Origin: Metallyticus violacea
Lineage: Eukaryota; Arthropoda; Insecta; Mantodea; Metallyticidae
NCBI GenBank assembly: GCA_030762175.1
Contig: CM060843.1
Location: 23,922,001-23,986,000, forward strand
Length of the DNA: 64,000 bases
Reading direction: 5' to 3'
The notes under the pieces: generated by a model
Databases searched by the model: none
Seen by the model: the letters and a program-made list of their open reading frames with translations, nothing else
Told to the model about the DNA's origin: nothing
Shown: positions 1-12,113 of the stretch, piece after piece
Layout of the letters: each line of letters starts with the position of its first letter
Numbering within the stretch: the first letter of the stretch is position 1
Position numbers and translations under genes: made by a program

Positions 1-962
1 TGGGTCGAGAAAGCATTGAAGACGAAGAGCGTGCACGTCGGCCCTTGGAGGTGCTCACTCCTGAAAACATCGCTCTTGTGGATGGAGAAATTATGGAAGA
101 CCAGCGGCTCAAAGTTACAGAAATGGCAGCAAGGTTGAACCTTTATACAACAACAATCCTTCAAATTACTGGTGAATATTTAAACATGAATAAGGTTAGT
201 GCAAGATGGGTGCATAGACTTCTTTCCTCAGTCCAAAAGCAGCAACGAGTCATCTGTTGTCAGGCATTTTTGGAGCCTGCCGTACCAACGAGAGAGAAGT
301 TCTGCAAACCATTGTTACAGGAGATGAAACTATGATCCTGTTCCTATGATTCCTTGTCCAAAAGAGAATCATGTGGCGTAAACCTGGCGAAGCACCGCCT
401 CTAAAGGTCAAGGTCACTCAGGTCACCCAGTCAACCAAGAAGATAATGGCCACAATCTTTTGGGACTGTGAAGAAATACTCTTCATTGACTTCAAGGAGA
501 GGAATGCCAGAGTAAATGGGAAGTACTATACTGGCCTACTGCACAGACTTCTTGCTTCCATCAAAGAGAAAAGGCGAGGAAAGCTGAGTGGTGGTGTGCG
601 CCTTCTTCTCGACAACGCACCTGTGCACACAGGTCTTGTTGCAAAGGAAGATGTGAAGAAATGTGACTTCAAAGAGATGGACCATTCCCCCTACTGCCCA
701 GATCTAGCTCTCAGTAACCATTCCCCCTTCTTAAAACTCAAGAAGGACCTTGGAGAAAGGAAAATTAAGTGTAACGAAGAAGTGATGGATGCTGTTTATG
801 CCCATTTTGCGGACTATTTTGTGAGAGGGGTTGAAATGTTAATTCAAAAATGTGAAAAGTGTATCCCAATAAAGGGTAACTATATTGAAAAGTGAAATAT
901 AGAATTTGTGTTCATAATATCTAGAAAATGGTTATGCCGAAAATTTATGAACCTACCCTCTA
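1..962 (+). mobile_element. Mariner element copy 1, 5' end outside window
   Basis: Right part of a mariner DNA transposon. It ends at 962 in an inverted terminal repeat (about 930-960, reading as GAACCTACCCTC next to TA) that matches the ends of the copies at 1861-3072 and 16257-17461. The window opens inside the transposase gene, so the left terminal repeat is not visible. The copy lies in inverted orientation to the 1861-3072 copy. Coding sequence is frameshifted and inactive. Confidence 0.85.
45..895 (+). pseudogene. Mariner transposase remnant (copy 1)
   Basis: Broken transposase of the mariner family, which cuts and pastes the element at TA sites. Positions 45-335 carry the second helix-turn-helix and linker (LTPENIALV, NKVSARWV); the frame is lost near 275, where this copy is about one base shorter than the 16-kb copy. 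The first catalytic Asp (GDET) lies out of frame near 320. The frame from 371 to 895 holds the linker (WRKPGE), the IFWDCE strand, the second catalytic Asp (LLLDNAPVHT) and PYCPDLALSN, where the third Asp of the DD34D triad is Asn. The C-terminal block with KCIPIKGNYIEK is intact to the stop. Inactive on both counts. Confidence 0.85.
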
Positions 963-1299
963 AATTTCCTGCATATTTCAGTATTGAGCATGAGGTGTGG
1001 TCTAACGAACGTTCAATGTTGCTCTTTCCTTCCATTTTAATGTAACTCTTGGATCTCGGGAAGACTGAATAGAAGGAATTACGCCTGAGAAAGAATAACT
1101 GGTGTGTTTACGGGTGATCTCGTATAGGGATACAATCAGGCTCAGGCATGTATGGCCTGTTTTCAAGGACAATTATTAACATAATCCTTGAGAAGTACGT
1201 CACAGTTTTTAAGGCAGAATTGTGCTTTTCAAGGACTTGAGAAAGGTTACAATGGTAAAGGATTATCATCCTCTTAAATAGCCAAATAGTACTTTGAAT

Positions 1300-1855
1300 A
1301 AACTCTCCTCAGACCAGGTATAATCAAATTGGTATGGGAACGCCAAAATGCCCTGACTGCCCTGGCATCTCGCAACAGACTTGAACTGCGGTGAAATGCC
1401 CTATTTTGTCCCTGAACCCCTGCTGATAACGCCGGGGTAAAAACACCAACTTAGATGGCAAGCATATCAGAGACAAGCTAGAAATGTATCCCAAGTCCAA
1501 TCAAACTCTTTCCTCGTTACCCCTTAAAATTAGATAGAAGAGGAACAAGGAAAGCAGTTACTGAAGGTGATCACTTCAGGAAACATCTACTAAAGGTGGG
1601 ACTCTATAAAGATGAACCTAAACAAGATGAGAAGACTACCTCGCACATTCTGTTTGAATGCCCGTTCCGGTAAGAAAGAGGTTTACTCTCTCTATAACCA
1701 GGGAAGACCCAGGAACAGACGCCGACGTTGGAACCAAAATACTGCAAGTTGTTCAGGGAGCAGAAAGCGGCTCTTCTAATCGGGTTGCACAAGAAGTCTT
1801 ACAGGCTGACATACGGGAGATCGATAAAACTTCAGTAAACCCCCGTTATCTCTAT
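1300..1855 (+). mobile_element. LINE 3' end fragment between two mariners
   Basis: Tail of a non-LTR retrotransposon. Positions about 1540-1675 translate to a stretch including HFRKHLLKVGLYKDE and TSHILFECPFR. This matches the layout that follows the RNase H domain in many arthropod LINEs: a helix, then 'MGL.D', then a zinc-knuckle-like H..L.ECP. The knuckle cysteines before it are lost and stops interrupt the frame. The 5' limit is uncertain; 963-1300 shows nothing recognisable. Confidence 0.5.
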
Positions 1856-1860
1856 ATATC

Positions 1861-3072
1861 TACGAGGATAGATCCATAACTTTCCGGCCTAACCATTTTC
1901 TAGGTGTAATAAAAACAAAAGCTATACCACTCTTCAATATAGTTACCCTTTATTGCAATACACTTCTCGCATCTTTGAATTAACATTTCAACACCCCCCC
2001 CCAAATAGTCAGCAAAATTGGCATATACATTCCCACTCCAAGGACATTCTTGAGTTTCGAGAAGAGGCAATATTCACTGGGAGCTAGATCTGGGCTGTAG
2101 GTGGATGGTCGATCTCCTTGAAGCCGCATTTCTTCACAGCTTCCTTTGCAACAACAACTGTGTGCACAGGCACGTTGTCGTCAAGAAGGCGCACACCACC
2201 ACTCGGCTTTCCTCGCCTTTTCTCTTTGATGGAAGCATGCAGTCTGTACAGCAGGCCAGCATAGTACTCTCCATTTACTGTGGTGTTCCTCTCCTTGAAG
2301 TCAATAAAGAATATTCTTTCACAGTCCCAAATGATTGTGGCCATGATCTTCTTGGTTGACTGAGTAACCTTAGCCTTTAGAGGCGGCAATTCGCCAGGTT
2401 TTCGCCACACGATTGATTCTCTTTTGTACAAGGGATCATAGTATAGGACCATAGTTTCAATGGTTTTCAGAACTTCTCTCTCGTTGCCATAGCAGAACTC
2501 CGAAAATGCATGACAACAGATGAGACTCGTTGCTCCTTTTGGACTGAGCAAAGAAGTCAAGGCATTAACTTATTCATGTTTAAAAATTCATGAATATTTC
2601 GAAGGACTGTCGTTGTAGAAAATCCCTATCTTACTGCTATTTCTGTTACTTTGAGCCGCCGGTCATCCATAATTTCTCCTTCCACAAGAGCGATGTTTAC
2701 AGAAATGAGCACTGCTAAGGGCCAATCTGAGCGCTCTTCGTCTTTAATGCTTTTTCGACCCATTCGAAAATTTTGGTCCATTCTTTTACGGTAGAATATG
2801 AGGAGGATGCTTCCCTATATATACAGTCCAATCGCTGTTTAATTTCACTTGGAGTAAGTTCTTCTTTTGTGAAGAACTTAATAACAGTTCGATGCTCCAT
2901 TTTGAACATGTTACAATTTTCTATATATAGCCTTCTTTATGCAACTAAACCTGAACAACTGAACACAGCGGAGGGAAGTAATAGCTGCAATTGTTTTCTT
3001 AACAGATAAGATATGACACTGGATAAGAATTTTGTGAAGGCGAGGCCGGAAACTTATGGACCTACTCTGGTA
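1861..3072 (-). mobile_element. Mariner element copy 2, both ends present
   Basis: Complete in extent, about 1.2 kb. Left terminal repeat from 1861 (TACGAGGATAGATCCATAAC) and right repeat ending at 3072 are inverted copies of each other, with TA at both outer edges, the mariner target duplication. The element carries its transposase on the minus strand and shares ends and protein with the copies at 1-962 and 16257-17461. Confidence 0.88.
2084..2909 (-). pseudogene. Mariner transposase remnant (copy 2)
   Basis: Reads from 2909 down. 2909-2715 gives the N-terminal DNA-binding part (MFKMEHRTVIKFFTKEEL, then SYSTVKEWTKIFEW). After a disrupted linker, 2560-2084 gives the core: WRKPGELPPLKAKVTQSTKK, an IIWDCE strand, and LLDDNVPVHT with the second catalytic Asp. 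The stretch that should hold the first catalytic Asp (VTGDET in the 16-kb copy) is deleted here (LKTIETMVLYYDP). The frame breaks at HPPTAQI before the third Asp. Inactive. Confidence 0.85.
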
Positions 3073-5362
3073 TCTACCATATAATGATGGTACCCTACTT
3101 TTGACGTCTGTTTCTTTAGACAATGCAAATCATGTGCGAGGATAACAGTATATAATTATAAGAACTCCGGTTGATAATCCCGAACTTAAATTGGGAAATT
3201 TAATATTTATCATTAATAAGCACTCTGTTTTATAACTTATCCAAACCTCGGAAGCGATTTCATAAATTATCAAATGTCGGTCGCACTCTAAGGTCCCGAA
3301 CAGCTTGAATTGTTGTTTCCGTTACACTTGTCCTGGGCCGAAATTCGTTTTCCGCAGTTTCTTGCACTTTTGTGAAATTTGTGTGTCTCTCATACAATTA
3401 TACCTTAGATAGCGTCCTATCTCTAAACTGTATTTAATATTGGTAAAATCTCGGCGATTTTACGCCCTCTCGCGCCAAGAACGTAATGCGTTTAGAAATC
3501 ATTGAGTGTACCTCTTGCTCGGACAAGATGCCACAGAAAAACGAAATGCCTGTGAGAGGCGAACCCGCTTCTCTTTTTACTCCTGAAATCGCCACGCGTA
3601 ATGTCTAAAAGATGTCTCACGCCATATTACTCACATGTGGTAAACTCAACAGTCCTGTTTATATTTTATTCACGCTTATAGTTTGGTGCTCGTTTCATAT
3701 CTTCATTATTTCTTCTTTTATATTTATGGTGATTTAAAGCTGCTACTTGACTTTGCGGGTGTGCGGTATGCATATTGTAAAGAGAGAAAATTGGAATATA
3801 AAATCTTATACTATTGAAGGAGGGAGGAATGCAAAGAACAAGTTCGAATGGATGACCAAGAGTATATAAGAATAATAGTATGTGTAACATAATATATACT
3901 AAAAGCACATTTTGTGGGTTTAGTGACAACTGTGTCACCAGCTAACTTCCTTGAAAACCAATGATCATTATTCAGAATAAAATTAAGTTGCCAAGGAAAT
4001 GTTCGATGCAGTTTTTCTTTATCTACCACTTCGGGGATCTTTTGAAAATGACACAGCGCTTTACAGCATTTGATAAAGGAAGTGCTCTCCAATTTTGAGT
4101 TAAGGTAGCCTGAAAGGGTTTCTCATGGCAGTGCCGTTCCAAAAATCCAATCTCTGTGGGCATGATTGAAAAAATTGTGCATCTTGTCCGGGATTTTGAT
4201 TGATTCCGCGTTCTTGAAGAGTGGATGTGCTGACTGCAGATAAATCACTTCTCCACCCTTCCTCTGCAGGCCGGAAACGGGATAGGAGGGGGCGAAATAC
4301 ACACAGGGGCAAAAATCGTTTTAAAGAGGAGAGGCATTCAATTTGGCCTTAAGGAAAATGAAAATACAGAAAAATGAAGCGGGAAATTTGCAAGAAAGCC
4401 ATGAATTTTAAAGTAAGGATTTGGTTAATGATATTTCAATACAGTGTATTTATGATCTTCATACTAAAGGGAAGACTGGAGTAAGTGTTGGGGTTAAAAC
4501 GGTGGATAACGTTGAAAGCAAATGTCAATTTTCATGGCTGATTTTCGTGGCTGTAGTGTCTATACGACATAATAATGACAACGATTTTCCTTTTTAGATT
4601 TTATAAATAATATAAATAAAAAGCTGGTGATATCCTAAGTGAGATACAATCAATTTGTATTTCAAGCCTACTTGTTCTTGCTCCCTTTTTTATAAGAGAA
4701 ACGTTTGGAAATAATTTACATACAAAAAGTACCTGTAAGAAGTGAAATAAATCGCAGTTAGCTGAAAAGCATGCACTTAGTACCGAACCACAGTGATTCA
4801 TGATGATTAAGGTCAATTAAATACGTTGGTTTAATTTTTAACCTTGCATATTGGGTATCACGTATCCAGTCTATCTTTCATCTATACTTACAGAGTCCTC
4901 ATTCCACTACGCAATCGTAAATTAAACCTGCGGACGGGAAGTTACTCAGTAACAGCCTCGCCATCAGCCGAGAGAAATCAAGTCGTGCGATCGAAACTCA
5001 TAGCGCGCATTTGTTATTTCTTTCTTATCAAAATGATAGTATATAGTGATTAATGTGAAACTCCTCATTGTTGTAGATTATCTGTCTACCCTTTACAGAA
5101 GACTTGCCTGAATACTTTTCAAATGTTTTGAGACGCTTTCGCAATTCATCCTTCCTAATACTGTAAATTGCCACCAGGATATTGTGGCATATGACGGGTT
5201 TAATAATGGAAATAATGAATTAATAATGGAGCAGTAATGTGTTCCTGTAAAACATCGAAGTGATTATTGTGAGAGTAAAGTATTGTTGAAGTCAACAATC
5301 GCGAGCTAATTCCACGAACGTCTGGCATGTATAAAACTAGAAACATCCAAGTCAAATATGCC
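3073..5362. other. Unassigned AT-rich stretch
   Basis: No recognisable gene or element end. Open frames of 60-95 codons on the minus strand near 3666-4312 have no motif I recognise and no clear splice context. I treat them as chance frames. Confidence 0.5.
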
Positions 5363-5550
5363 TAACATCTCAGGCCATCACCGTCCCATTCAATTAAGGG
5401 CGTGAAATGTCACTCTGAGGCTTTTCTTTCAGGCTTTAAATTCTTTTACACGCCGTAAATCTACAAACACGGGATCCATACTTAGGATTTTTACGCCCCA
5501 AAAAACCCATCGACCGGATTGAACTCCGATCTTGGGACTACGAGACAAGT
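5363..5550 (-). mobile_element. tRNA-SINE family A, copy 2, 5'-truncated
   Basis: Degenerate copy of the SINE family described at 24078-24377. The 3' tail begins at 5363 (AACATCTCAGG), followed by the conserved body. The tRNA-like head stops in the anticodon region, where LINE RNase H sequence takes over with no gap at about 5550. Confidence 0.75.
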
Positions 5551-5800
5551 GCAGTTACTTCTGCCTGTAAAACGGCAACGGAGTTCTTTGCTTTCGGAGA
5601 TAATACATAAACTCCAGTTCCTGAAATGCTTCTAATTAATACTCTTGAGCCATCTGTAAAGAAGACCAGATAACTCTTAGAGTACGTGAATTTTCTCCCA
5701 TCCACTCGTGTCTATTTCCAATTCTGGTTCTGCATAAAATTGTGCTTTGTAGGCATGTCAAGCACTGTGTTAGTAATACTGCAGTTCTTACGTTATGCTG
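5551..5800 (-). mobile_element. LINE RNase H domain fragment
   Basis: The minus strand translates to a frame with YLVFFTDGSRV, SGTGVYVLSPKAKNS and VAVLQAEVTAL. These are the first two active-site blocks of an RNase H domain (Asp in TDGS, Glu in QAE), as carried by I-type LINEs. The upstream part reads DGRKFTYSKS. The fragment is cut by SINE sequence at 5550. The same family appears at 19220-20110 (YLVFFTDGS versus RLVFYTEGS). Confidence 0.7.
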
Positions 5801-5984
5801 ACTTTCTCTCCAATTGTCCAGGTGTATAAATTAACCCGATATATACTTTGTTGTAAAACTGGATGCTTGAGTCATTAGTACTCGTAGCACTAAAGAAACA
5901 AATCTCTCATAGTAGAAAAACATTAGAGAGAACTCTGGGATATACTCCGTGAGTCATGTGAGCTTTTTTTTTTGGGTGGGGGGT

Positions 5985-6268
5985 TGGTTTACTTATGGAC
6001 GCTTAACAGCTCAGGTCATCAGCGTCCCATTCAATTCAGGGAGTGAAACGGCCGACAAATTTTGCTCAGAGGCTACTTCTTTCAGGCTTGAGGTTCTTTT
6101 ACGTACCGTAAATCTACGACACGGGACCCACGGCTTTACTCCCTTTCCGAAGAAAGCCATACTTACGATTTTTACGCCCGAAAAAATCCATTGGTCCTGG
6201 CCGGGGTTGAACCCGCGATCTTGGGTTTAGGAAGCAAGTATGGTTACCACTATACCCCCACGACCGAC
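5985..6268 (-). mobile_element. tRNA-SINE family A, copy 1
   Basis: Near full-length SINE, tail at 5985 and tRNA-like head ending at 6268. The box B region is recognisable (rearranged to GGGGTTGAACCCGCG on the plus strand). Clear similarity along its full length to the 24078-24377 and 21346-21658 copies. No clean target-site duplication seen. Confidence 0.85.
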
Positions 6269-6834
6269 GAATCATCTTCTTCAATAAAAAATCCGAAAAT
6301 ATTTCCTAAAGCACTTCAGTTACCAATGAAAGGCATACATTTACTGAACCAGTGACAAGAGCATGTGAACGCTAGACAATGAACCCATTTTCACGGCGTG
6401 ATTTGGTGACCAGCAAAACTTAATTCCTAACTATGAAATTTCCAACTCGGAAATGACATTAAAAATGTAGTCGACTTGGAGCATACTGCTGAGTATCTGC
6501 CTCCAAGGCAGAGAAACGTGACGTCATCCGGAGATGGAAACAACATAGCTTATCAAGTTATGCAGAAGTATTGTAAAAAAGGAAACATTCTACCTGCATA
6601 GTAATTGAAATCTTGATGGTTACCTCCTGCTTTCCTTCGTATCGAGCGATGATGGTGCAAGCTTATGAGTTCACGAATATATTATTCCTCTTTTATTTAC
6701 TTCCCATTTAATTTGTCAACTGTGTAGGAAATATAACTGACGCATGGAATAGAATATCTATAAAATAATATACATTTTATCAAGAATCCTTTTAAATTGT
6801 ATGTTTAACTTGAAAAGAAAGAATCAGACTTCGT

Positions 6835-6910
6835 GTCACGGCTGGAATTTGAACCAGGAATCTTCGGCCTTCCGTGCAAACGCTCTAACTAACTGAGTTA
6901 CCATGTCCTC
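6835..6910 (-). mobile_element. tRNA-like SINE head or decayed tRNA
   Basis: The minus strand has a box A-like GGTAACTCAGTTAGTTAGAG and a box B-like GGTTCAAATTCC at tRNA spacing. Acceptor-stem ends do not pair well, so this is a SINE head or tRNA pseudogene rather than a working tRNA. It is distinct from the family A SINE. Confidence 0.55.
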
Positions 6911-7230
6911 CTTAAAGCATGGAAGTATTTACTTCTCTCATACAGTAATAATATAGGAGAAAATGGGAGCTAACATATCTTTCTGCAGTCGCAAACAAAT
7001 TAACGCAAATTGATAGCCAGTGTTACCGATTTACATAATAATCTTGCAACCTTTAATATATACATATGTACTATTTGGGTAAAATAAAATCGGAAATCAC
7101 GAAAAGAACAATAATTATTTCCGATCCAAGTTTTAAATATGACTTTTTTGTATTTTATATTTGGGCTTTTAAACCTCTCTTCTTGAAATTATTTGTCTTG
7201 CTCTTTGGAACTTAACACCCTCCCCCCACC

Positions 7231-7233
<3 letters not shown>

Positions 7234-7262
<29 letters not shown>
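7234..7262. repeat. (AC)n microsatellite
   Basis: Short uninterrupted AC dinucleotide run after a C-rich segment. Confidence 0.95.
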
Positions 7263-8059
7263 AGTTTTTTATCACATTCAGAATTAAAAATGCCACAGTT
7301 TTTGAGTCACTAAATCCAAGTCATTTTATTAAACATTTTTCTTTTAATGTATTTTGAAATAAAATAAAAAGTTACATTATTAATAAAAATTTAAGAAAAA
7401 AAAGCAAAATTTGTTACTATATAAATACTATATCAATTAAAATTCATTTTAAAATAAAGTAAAGTAAATAAAGCAAAAAAATCCAAAGAAATGACCTATT
7501 CATGACATAAGCGAGCTTTTCTCAAGGCAGCTGTAACTAAGATGACCCAATAAATTGTCTAACGGTTGTAAAAATGACATTAATACCTCCACAAATACAT
7601 TTAGAAGAGTATTTCATAGTTGTGCAGCCGTTGTTGGAATTGTTCATCATGGAACTGGAAAACATATAGCCTCTTTTATTTTTATTTCCTTTATTGCTGT
7701 TGTTCGTTTCTTTCTACTTTTTATATACTTTGACGGGTGGAGAAGGAGATAAAAATGGATGAGTTCTCAGATGTATATCTTTGTTTGCTACGTGCCTGTT
7801 GTTGGTTTCAGAATGGAGGTCATCAGTAGCGCGCTCTATGGTAGTCGTTATCATACGGCAAGAAATAAATACGGGCTTAAAGTAACTGCAGAAACTACCA
7901 GTGTGTTGATAAGAATTGCAAATGCAGTAAGATAGATTTTTTGAGAACGGTTAAACTTCAGAAAGGTGAGCCTTTCATGGGTAGTACTAATAAAATGTCA
8001 TGGTCTTTTTTTCATTAACCTTTATCTCCGCGATATTTACCTTGAGATCACTTCCCAAA

Positions 8060-8161
8060 CAGTGTGTGTGCGTGCATGCGTGCGTGCGTGTCTGTCTGTC
8101 TGTCTATTTTCTGTCTGTGTGTGTGTGTCTGTCTCTCTCTCTCTCTCTCTCGCTCTCTCTC
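8060..8161. repeat. Compound microsatellite TG / TGCG / TCTG / CT
   Basis: Successive blocks of TG, TGCG, TCTG and CT repeats with small interruptions. The open frames across it code only low-complexity peptide. Confidence 0.95.
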
Positions 8162-9574
8162 GGAGATGTAATCTCAAGGTAATATATTATATATTACCAT
8201 TATATATATTTTATAATGGTTCAAGGAAATGGAAATAAACGACTTACCTCTACTGAATTGTATTAAAATAGACGAATTAAAGGGTGCATACTATATATAT
8301 GTTTAGTGCATGTATATACTGCGTGATCAAATTTATTCGGACTTCACCACAAGCCAATTTGAATGAATGGCGTAGTTGTTAGTCAGAACATCTTGCATTG
8401 AAGGGTATCAGCTTCGAAAGTTCCTACCAAATCATTAAAGAAATTAACACGACAGCAATTTGTAAACAAACTGACATATAACTACGACATTGAAATAGCC
8501 TTTCTCTATCTCTTCGAGACGCACTTCCGCCCTCCACAACGAATTCTCAGAAGTAAATCATTGTATTAATCAATAGAAACTCGCTCTACTATAGTGACGC
8601 TATTCATTAAAAATGACTCTGTATGTATATATATATGAAATTTGTCTTCTTGCCTTTGAAGAACACAAGAAGCTCGCAATAATCTGTGGACATTGTGCAT
8701 CTGTAATCTGCTTCTTTAGTTATTATTATTTTAATTATATTGTTAAAAATGATACTTAATTTGTTATTTATATTAAATGTACATGCACACAGGCCGAGCC
8801 AAGACCTCTGCGTCAAATTCCAATGAAAGATACATCTCATAATGAAGGACATTTTTGTTAAACGACATACATTTTCCGAAGCGTCGTTTAAAATGCATAA
8901 TCATCGAAGGAATCATGGGTGTTTGGAACTTTAACAATTATGACATGTTTATTTATTCTGCAAGCCCCTTGGGACAGATTACAGAAGTCTTTCAAAGTGC
9001 CTGCCCTGAAACTTATTACATTAAATACACCGTCTAAACATGGCAAACATTTCATGCCTATATCGCGTTTGATCAAAAGCACGTGTCAACTGGGTCATGT
9101 AAACGACACCCTGCAAATGCACCCAAAGAAAATATCCAGTAGTTAAATCGAGTAGCCGTTTCCCTGTGACATAGTCATCCATGGATGCTTGCATTCAGCT
9201 CGCTCACTGACTACACACAGAGGTACACGGCAAGTAGTACAAGGCAGAATACGTTGGAAAATGTATACATAAATAAACAGAGATTCAACGCTTCTATCTG
9301 CTTTTAAACAGGTATAAGTTGTTTAACAAACACTATTCCAAATGTGATATCTGAAATCTCTTCCGAATATTTCGTAGACTTATCCTGTATATATACAGCT
9401 TAGCCCATTAAAGTTTTACAAGCCAATATCTCCTAAATGAACCAATAAAACAAAATTCTGTCATTTTTAAAATTATTGTGGGAAGGGATCTTCATAATAG
9501 GGTCATGGGTGAAACAAGTGAGGCCCCTTATGGGACTAACTTCGGAATTTTTAATGCAGCATTGTTATACTTTT

Positions 9575-9930
9575 TATATATTTATATAGTACTCGGCAAA
9601 TTGAACAAATTTTGTTTCATTTTTATAAAATTAAATGTTGGGAAGTTTAGGACATTAAAATACTTTTTAAGTAAAATACAACTATTAAATAATTTTACTA
9701 AATACTCAAAATAAGTTCCATCAGCATCTACACAACATTTAGCAAACTTTTTACGAGATGTTTCCCTAATATTTCCTTGCATGCATGGACAAGATTTCCG
9801 TATTTGATGCTTTATATTGTCTTTTGTTGAACGTTATAGAAATAAAGCTTTGTTTAACGTGGCTCCATAAAAAGTATCTAAAGAGTGTAAGGTCAGACGA
9901 GTGGAATGGCCATACAAAGGCTCAGCACAC
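9575..9930 (-). mobile_element. Tc1/mariner transposase C-terminal fragment
   Basis: From about 9925 down, the minus strand gives a broken match to the '..RSPDLTPLDFFLWG..' block (SSDLTLFRYFLWSHVK). It is followed by the open frame 9782-9582 containing RKKFAKCCVDADGTYFEYL, which corresponds to the usual 'RR.Q.CIDADGGHFEHL' C-terminus of these transposases. Frameshifted, with no terminal repeats identified. It is related in type to, but clearly diverged from, the family at 38305, 42839 and 47458. Confidence 0.65.
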
Positions 9931-10665
9931 CATATCCATTCATGTTTAAATGTATAAATAAAGTAATTAGATTAACGTTAGATTATAAGAATCAAGTAAG
10001 AGCTAAGACTAATCGTGTTTGGAATAAAGTTGATTTTTTCCTTGTTTTAGGAAAAATCCTCATGACGTCAATGTGCCGCAGTTTACATGTCTCTTTTTGA
10101 CGCATTTACGAAATTTTGGGTTAACCATGGGGCAGATTACATACACTCTAAAATTCTGAACGATGTGTAAATAATCCTGCATTCGCTTTTTATTTGTTAG
10201 CTTATGCACATTTTTAGATTTAAGTTCTTAATTAATCAAATAAATAATTGACAATACCAGCTATGTTTCATGTTTAATTTACATGAAGTAGGACAAAGTG
10301 GTGGTACAATCACTCAGATATATTTGGATAACACTCTTCTTCCATATAAAAATGTTTCTTTCTTTTTCTTCCAACATGTCATAATAATCAAGTAAACTGA
10401 ATTCATTTTTCCTTTTGCACACTTTGTCACAAATATAATCCAAAAGGGAAAACTCAGTGTTGTCGTTTGACTGCCTATCAGTTTGAAACATTTCATTATT
10501 TAGCGGAACCAATTTATTTGATTTCTGTTTCTTGATGGCAGTATCAATGGCACTTACGAGCCTTCTGTTCAGTCCATGTTTTCGGCTTACTTATTTAAGA
10601 GCTCCTAAATCCATTCAATGCTATTCTAAGAATCCCGTTTCCTTCAGGCATTGTAACTTACTCAC

Positions 10666-10802
10666 GATTCTAGTTCTTCCATGTATGCATGCACACAACG
10701 GCGCATGTGGGAAGGAGTTCCGCCTACCGCATCCTCTTGCCTCTCCCGGTCAATATACTTCACAAGCTGACCGAGACGTTGCTTTTGCAGTCTGGCAGTC
10801 AC
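10666..10802 (-). CDS. Candidate host exon, product unknown
   Basis: A 137-nt open segment on the minus strand, flanked upstream by an acceptor-like TTCCTCTAG and downstream by a strong donor-like GTGAGTAAG. It reads VTARLQKQRLGQLVKYID, then REREDAVGG-type sequence (RERQEDAVGG), then HMRRCVHAYMEEL. It ends in phase 2. Stops in this frame lie directly outside both edges, and base composition is much more GC-rich than its surroundings, both as expected of an exon. The tract before the acceptor is only weakly pyrimidine-rich. I do not recognise the protein; it could also be a fragment of an unfamiliar element. Confidence 0.35.
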
Positions 10803-10859
10803 CTAGAGGAACCCCCTTCTGCGATTGATACTAGATTTTAAAACTTTTGTTAACTTTTA

Positions 10860-11870
10860 AAATGTGGAAGATTTGTTTTTTCAATCTATGCATTATTTAA
10901 AATACTTTTAAACACTCACATTTTGAACAACTCAAATTTCTTTCAAGATATTGAGAAGGACTATCTGTATTTTAGTGCATTTTTCTCAAAATAAAATATA
11001 TTTAAAAAAAAACAATAATTTACTACCAGAGCTTAGAGCGAACACGTGTTTTACACTATTTTTCTTCATTCTCTCTACCGTCAACTATTCTTTTGCGCTA
11101 CAGAACCCAGATTCTATTTAATTGAAGTTAATGCTCATGACGGAGTGCAATATGTTATATAATGCAGAGCTATAACAGTATAGTATCCCTCCCTTTGATA
11201 ATAGCCGTTTCAATTTCCGGATAACATTGTTCTCCATATAAAGGGAGAGGAAAATATTTTATCCCCGTCCGAAGCTTCATAATTACAAGTCCCGTAGTGG
11301 GTGTGTTTAACCCATGGCAACACTGCACGCCCAGAAATGTGGCAACGACGCTCCTGTTCACCGCAGCTTTTGTGTTGTAATTAACTCTAGAGTAATGAAT
11401 GTGTAATGGCGTATCAGATGCCCCAGAGTTTTATCTCTGAGCTAGAAAATTAACAACCTCTGCCTTTCATTCGACAGCTACCTTTTTTTTTTAGAGCGCA
11501 ATTCCATGGAAAATGAATGTGACGGTGGTCTCTTTTTAGGAAGCTAGGAGAAGGACTATAACCACCATGTTGTCATTTGATAGGTCAGAAGCTTGTGTCA
11601 AGTGTAATTAAATGTTTTGTGCACCTATCACTGATTTATAATTCATAGTGTTATACTTTTGTAGGTATGTTGCAGATGATAAGAGTTTTTTGTAATTTTT
11701 CTCCCCTTCTCTCTCTGTCTGGTTTTCATTCAGGCAAATCATTAGCAACACACATACATTTAACAAAGGCACTAATCAACTGGAGCTGTTTTGAAGTAGT
11801 AGCCTCGTTAATTTGAACCTCAATGCATCGCTGTATCGCAAAAGCACTGTATGAAAGTTATTTCTGATGC
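10860..11870. other. Unassigned AT-rich stretch
   Basis: No gene, terminal repeat or SINE/LINE similarity recognised. Confidence 0.45.
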
Positions 11871-11880
11871 TAGATAAGTC

Positions 11881-12113
11881 GGTCCTGGTGGTGTAGTGGT
11901 AATCATACTTGCTTTCTGAACCCGACCAGGACCGATGGATTTTTTCGGGCGTAAAAAAGCCGTAGGTCCCGTGTCGTACATTTACGGCACGAAAAAAACC
12001 TCAAGCCTGAAAGAAGAGGCCTCTGAGCAAATTTGTCGGCCGTTTCACGCCCTGATTGAATGGGACGCTGATGACCTGAGATGTTTTAAGAGCGTCCGTA
12101 AATAAAATAAATC
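11881..12113 (+). mobile_element. tRNA-SINE family A, copy 3, T-arm deleted
   Basis: SINE in plus orientation, beginning GGTCCTGGTGGTGTAGTGGT and ending in an AAATAAA-type tail. The tRNA head runs from the anticodon side straight into GACCAGGACC, so the whole T-arm with box B is missing. The body is otherwise well conserved. Confidence 0.85.

Larger units (their letters stand above)
6911..9560. other. Unassigned stretch with simple repeats
   Basis: AT-rich sequence holding the AC run at 7234-7262 and the compound TG/TGCG/TCTG/CT repeat at 8060-8161. No coding or element signal that I can support. Confidence 0.5.

Noticed and set aside
3666..4312. Three 70-93-codon minus-strand frames
   Set aside because: No motif, no GC shift and no consistent splice signals; treated as chance frames.
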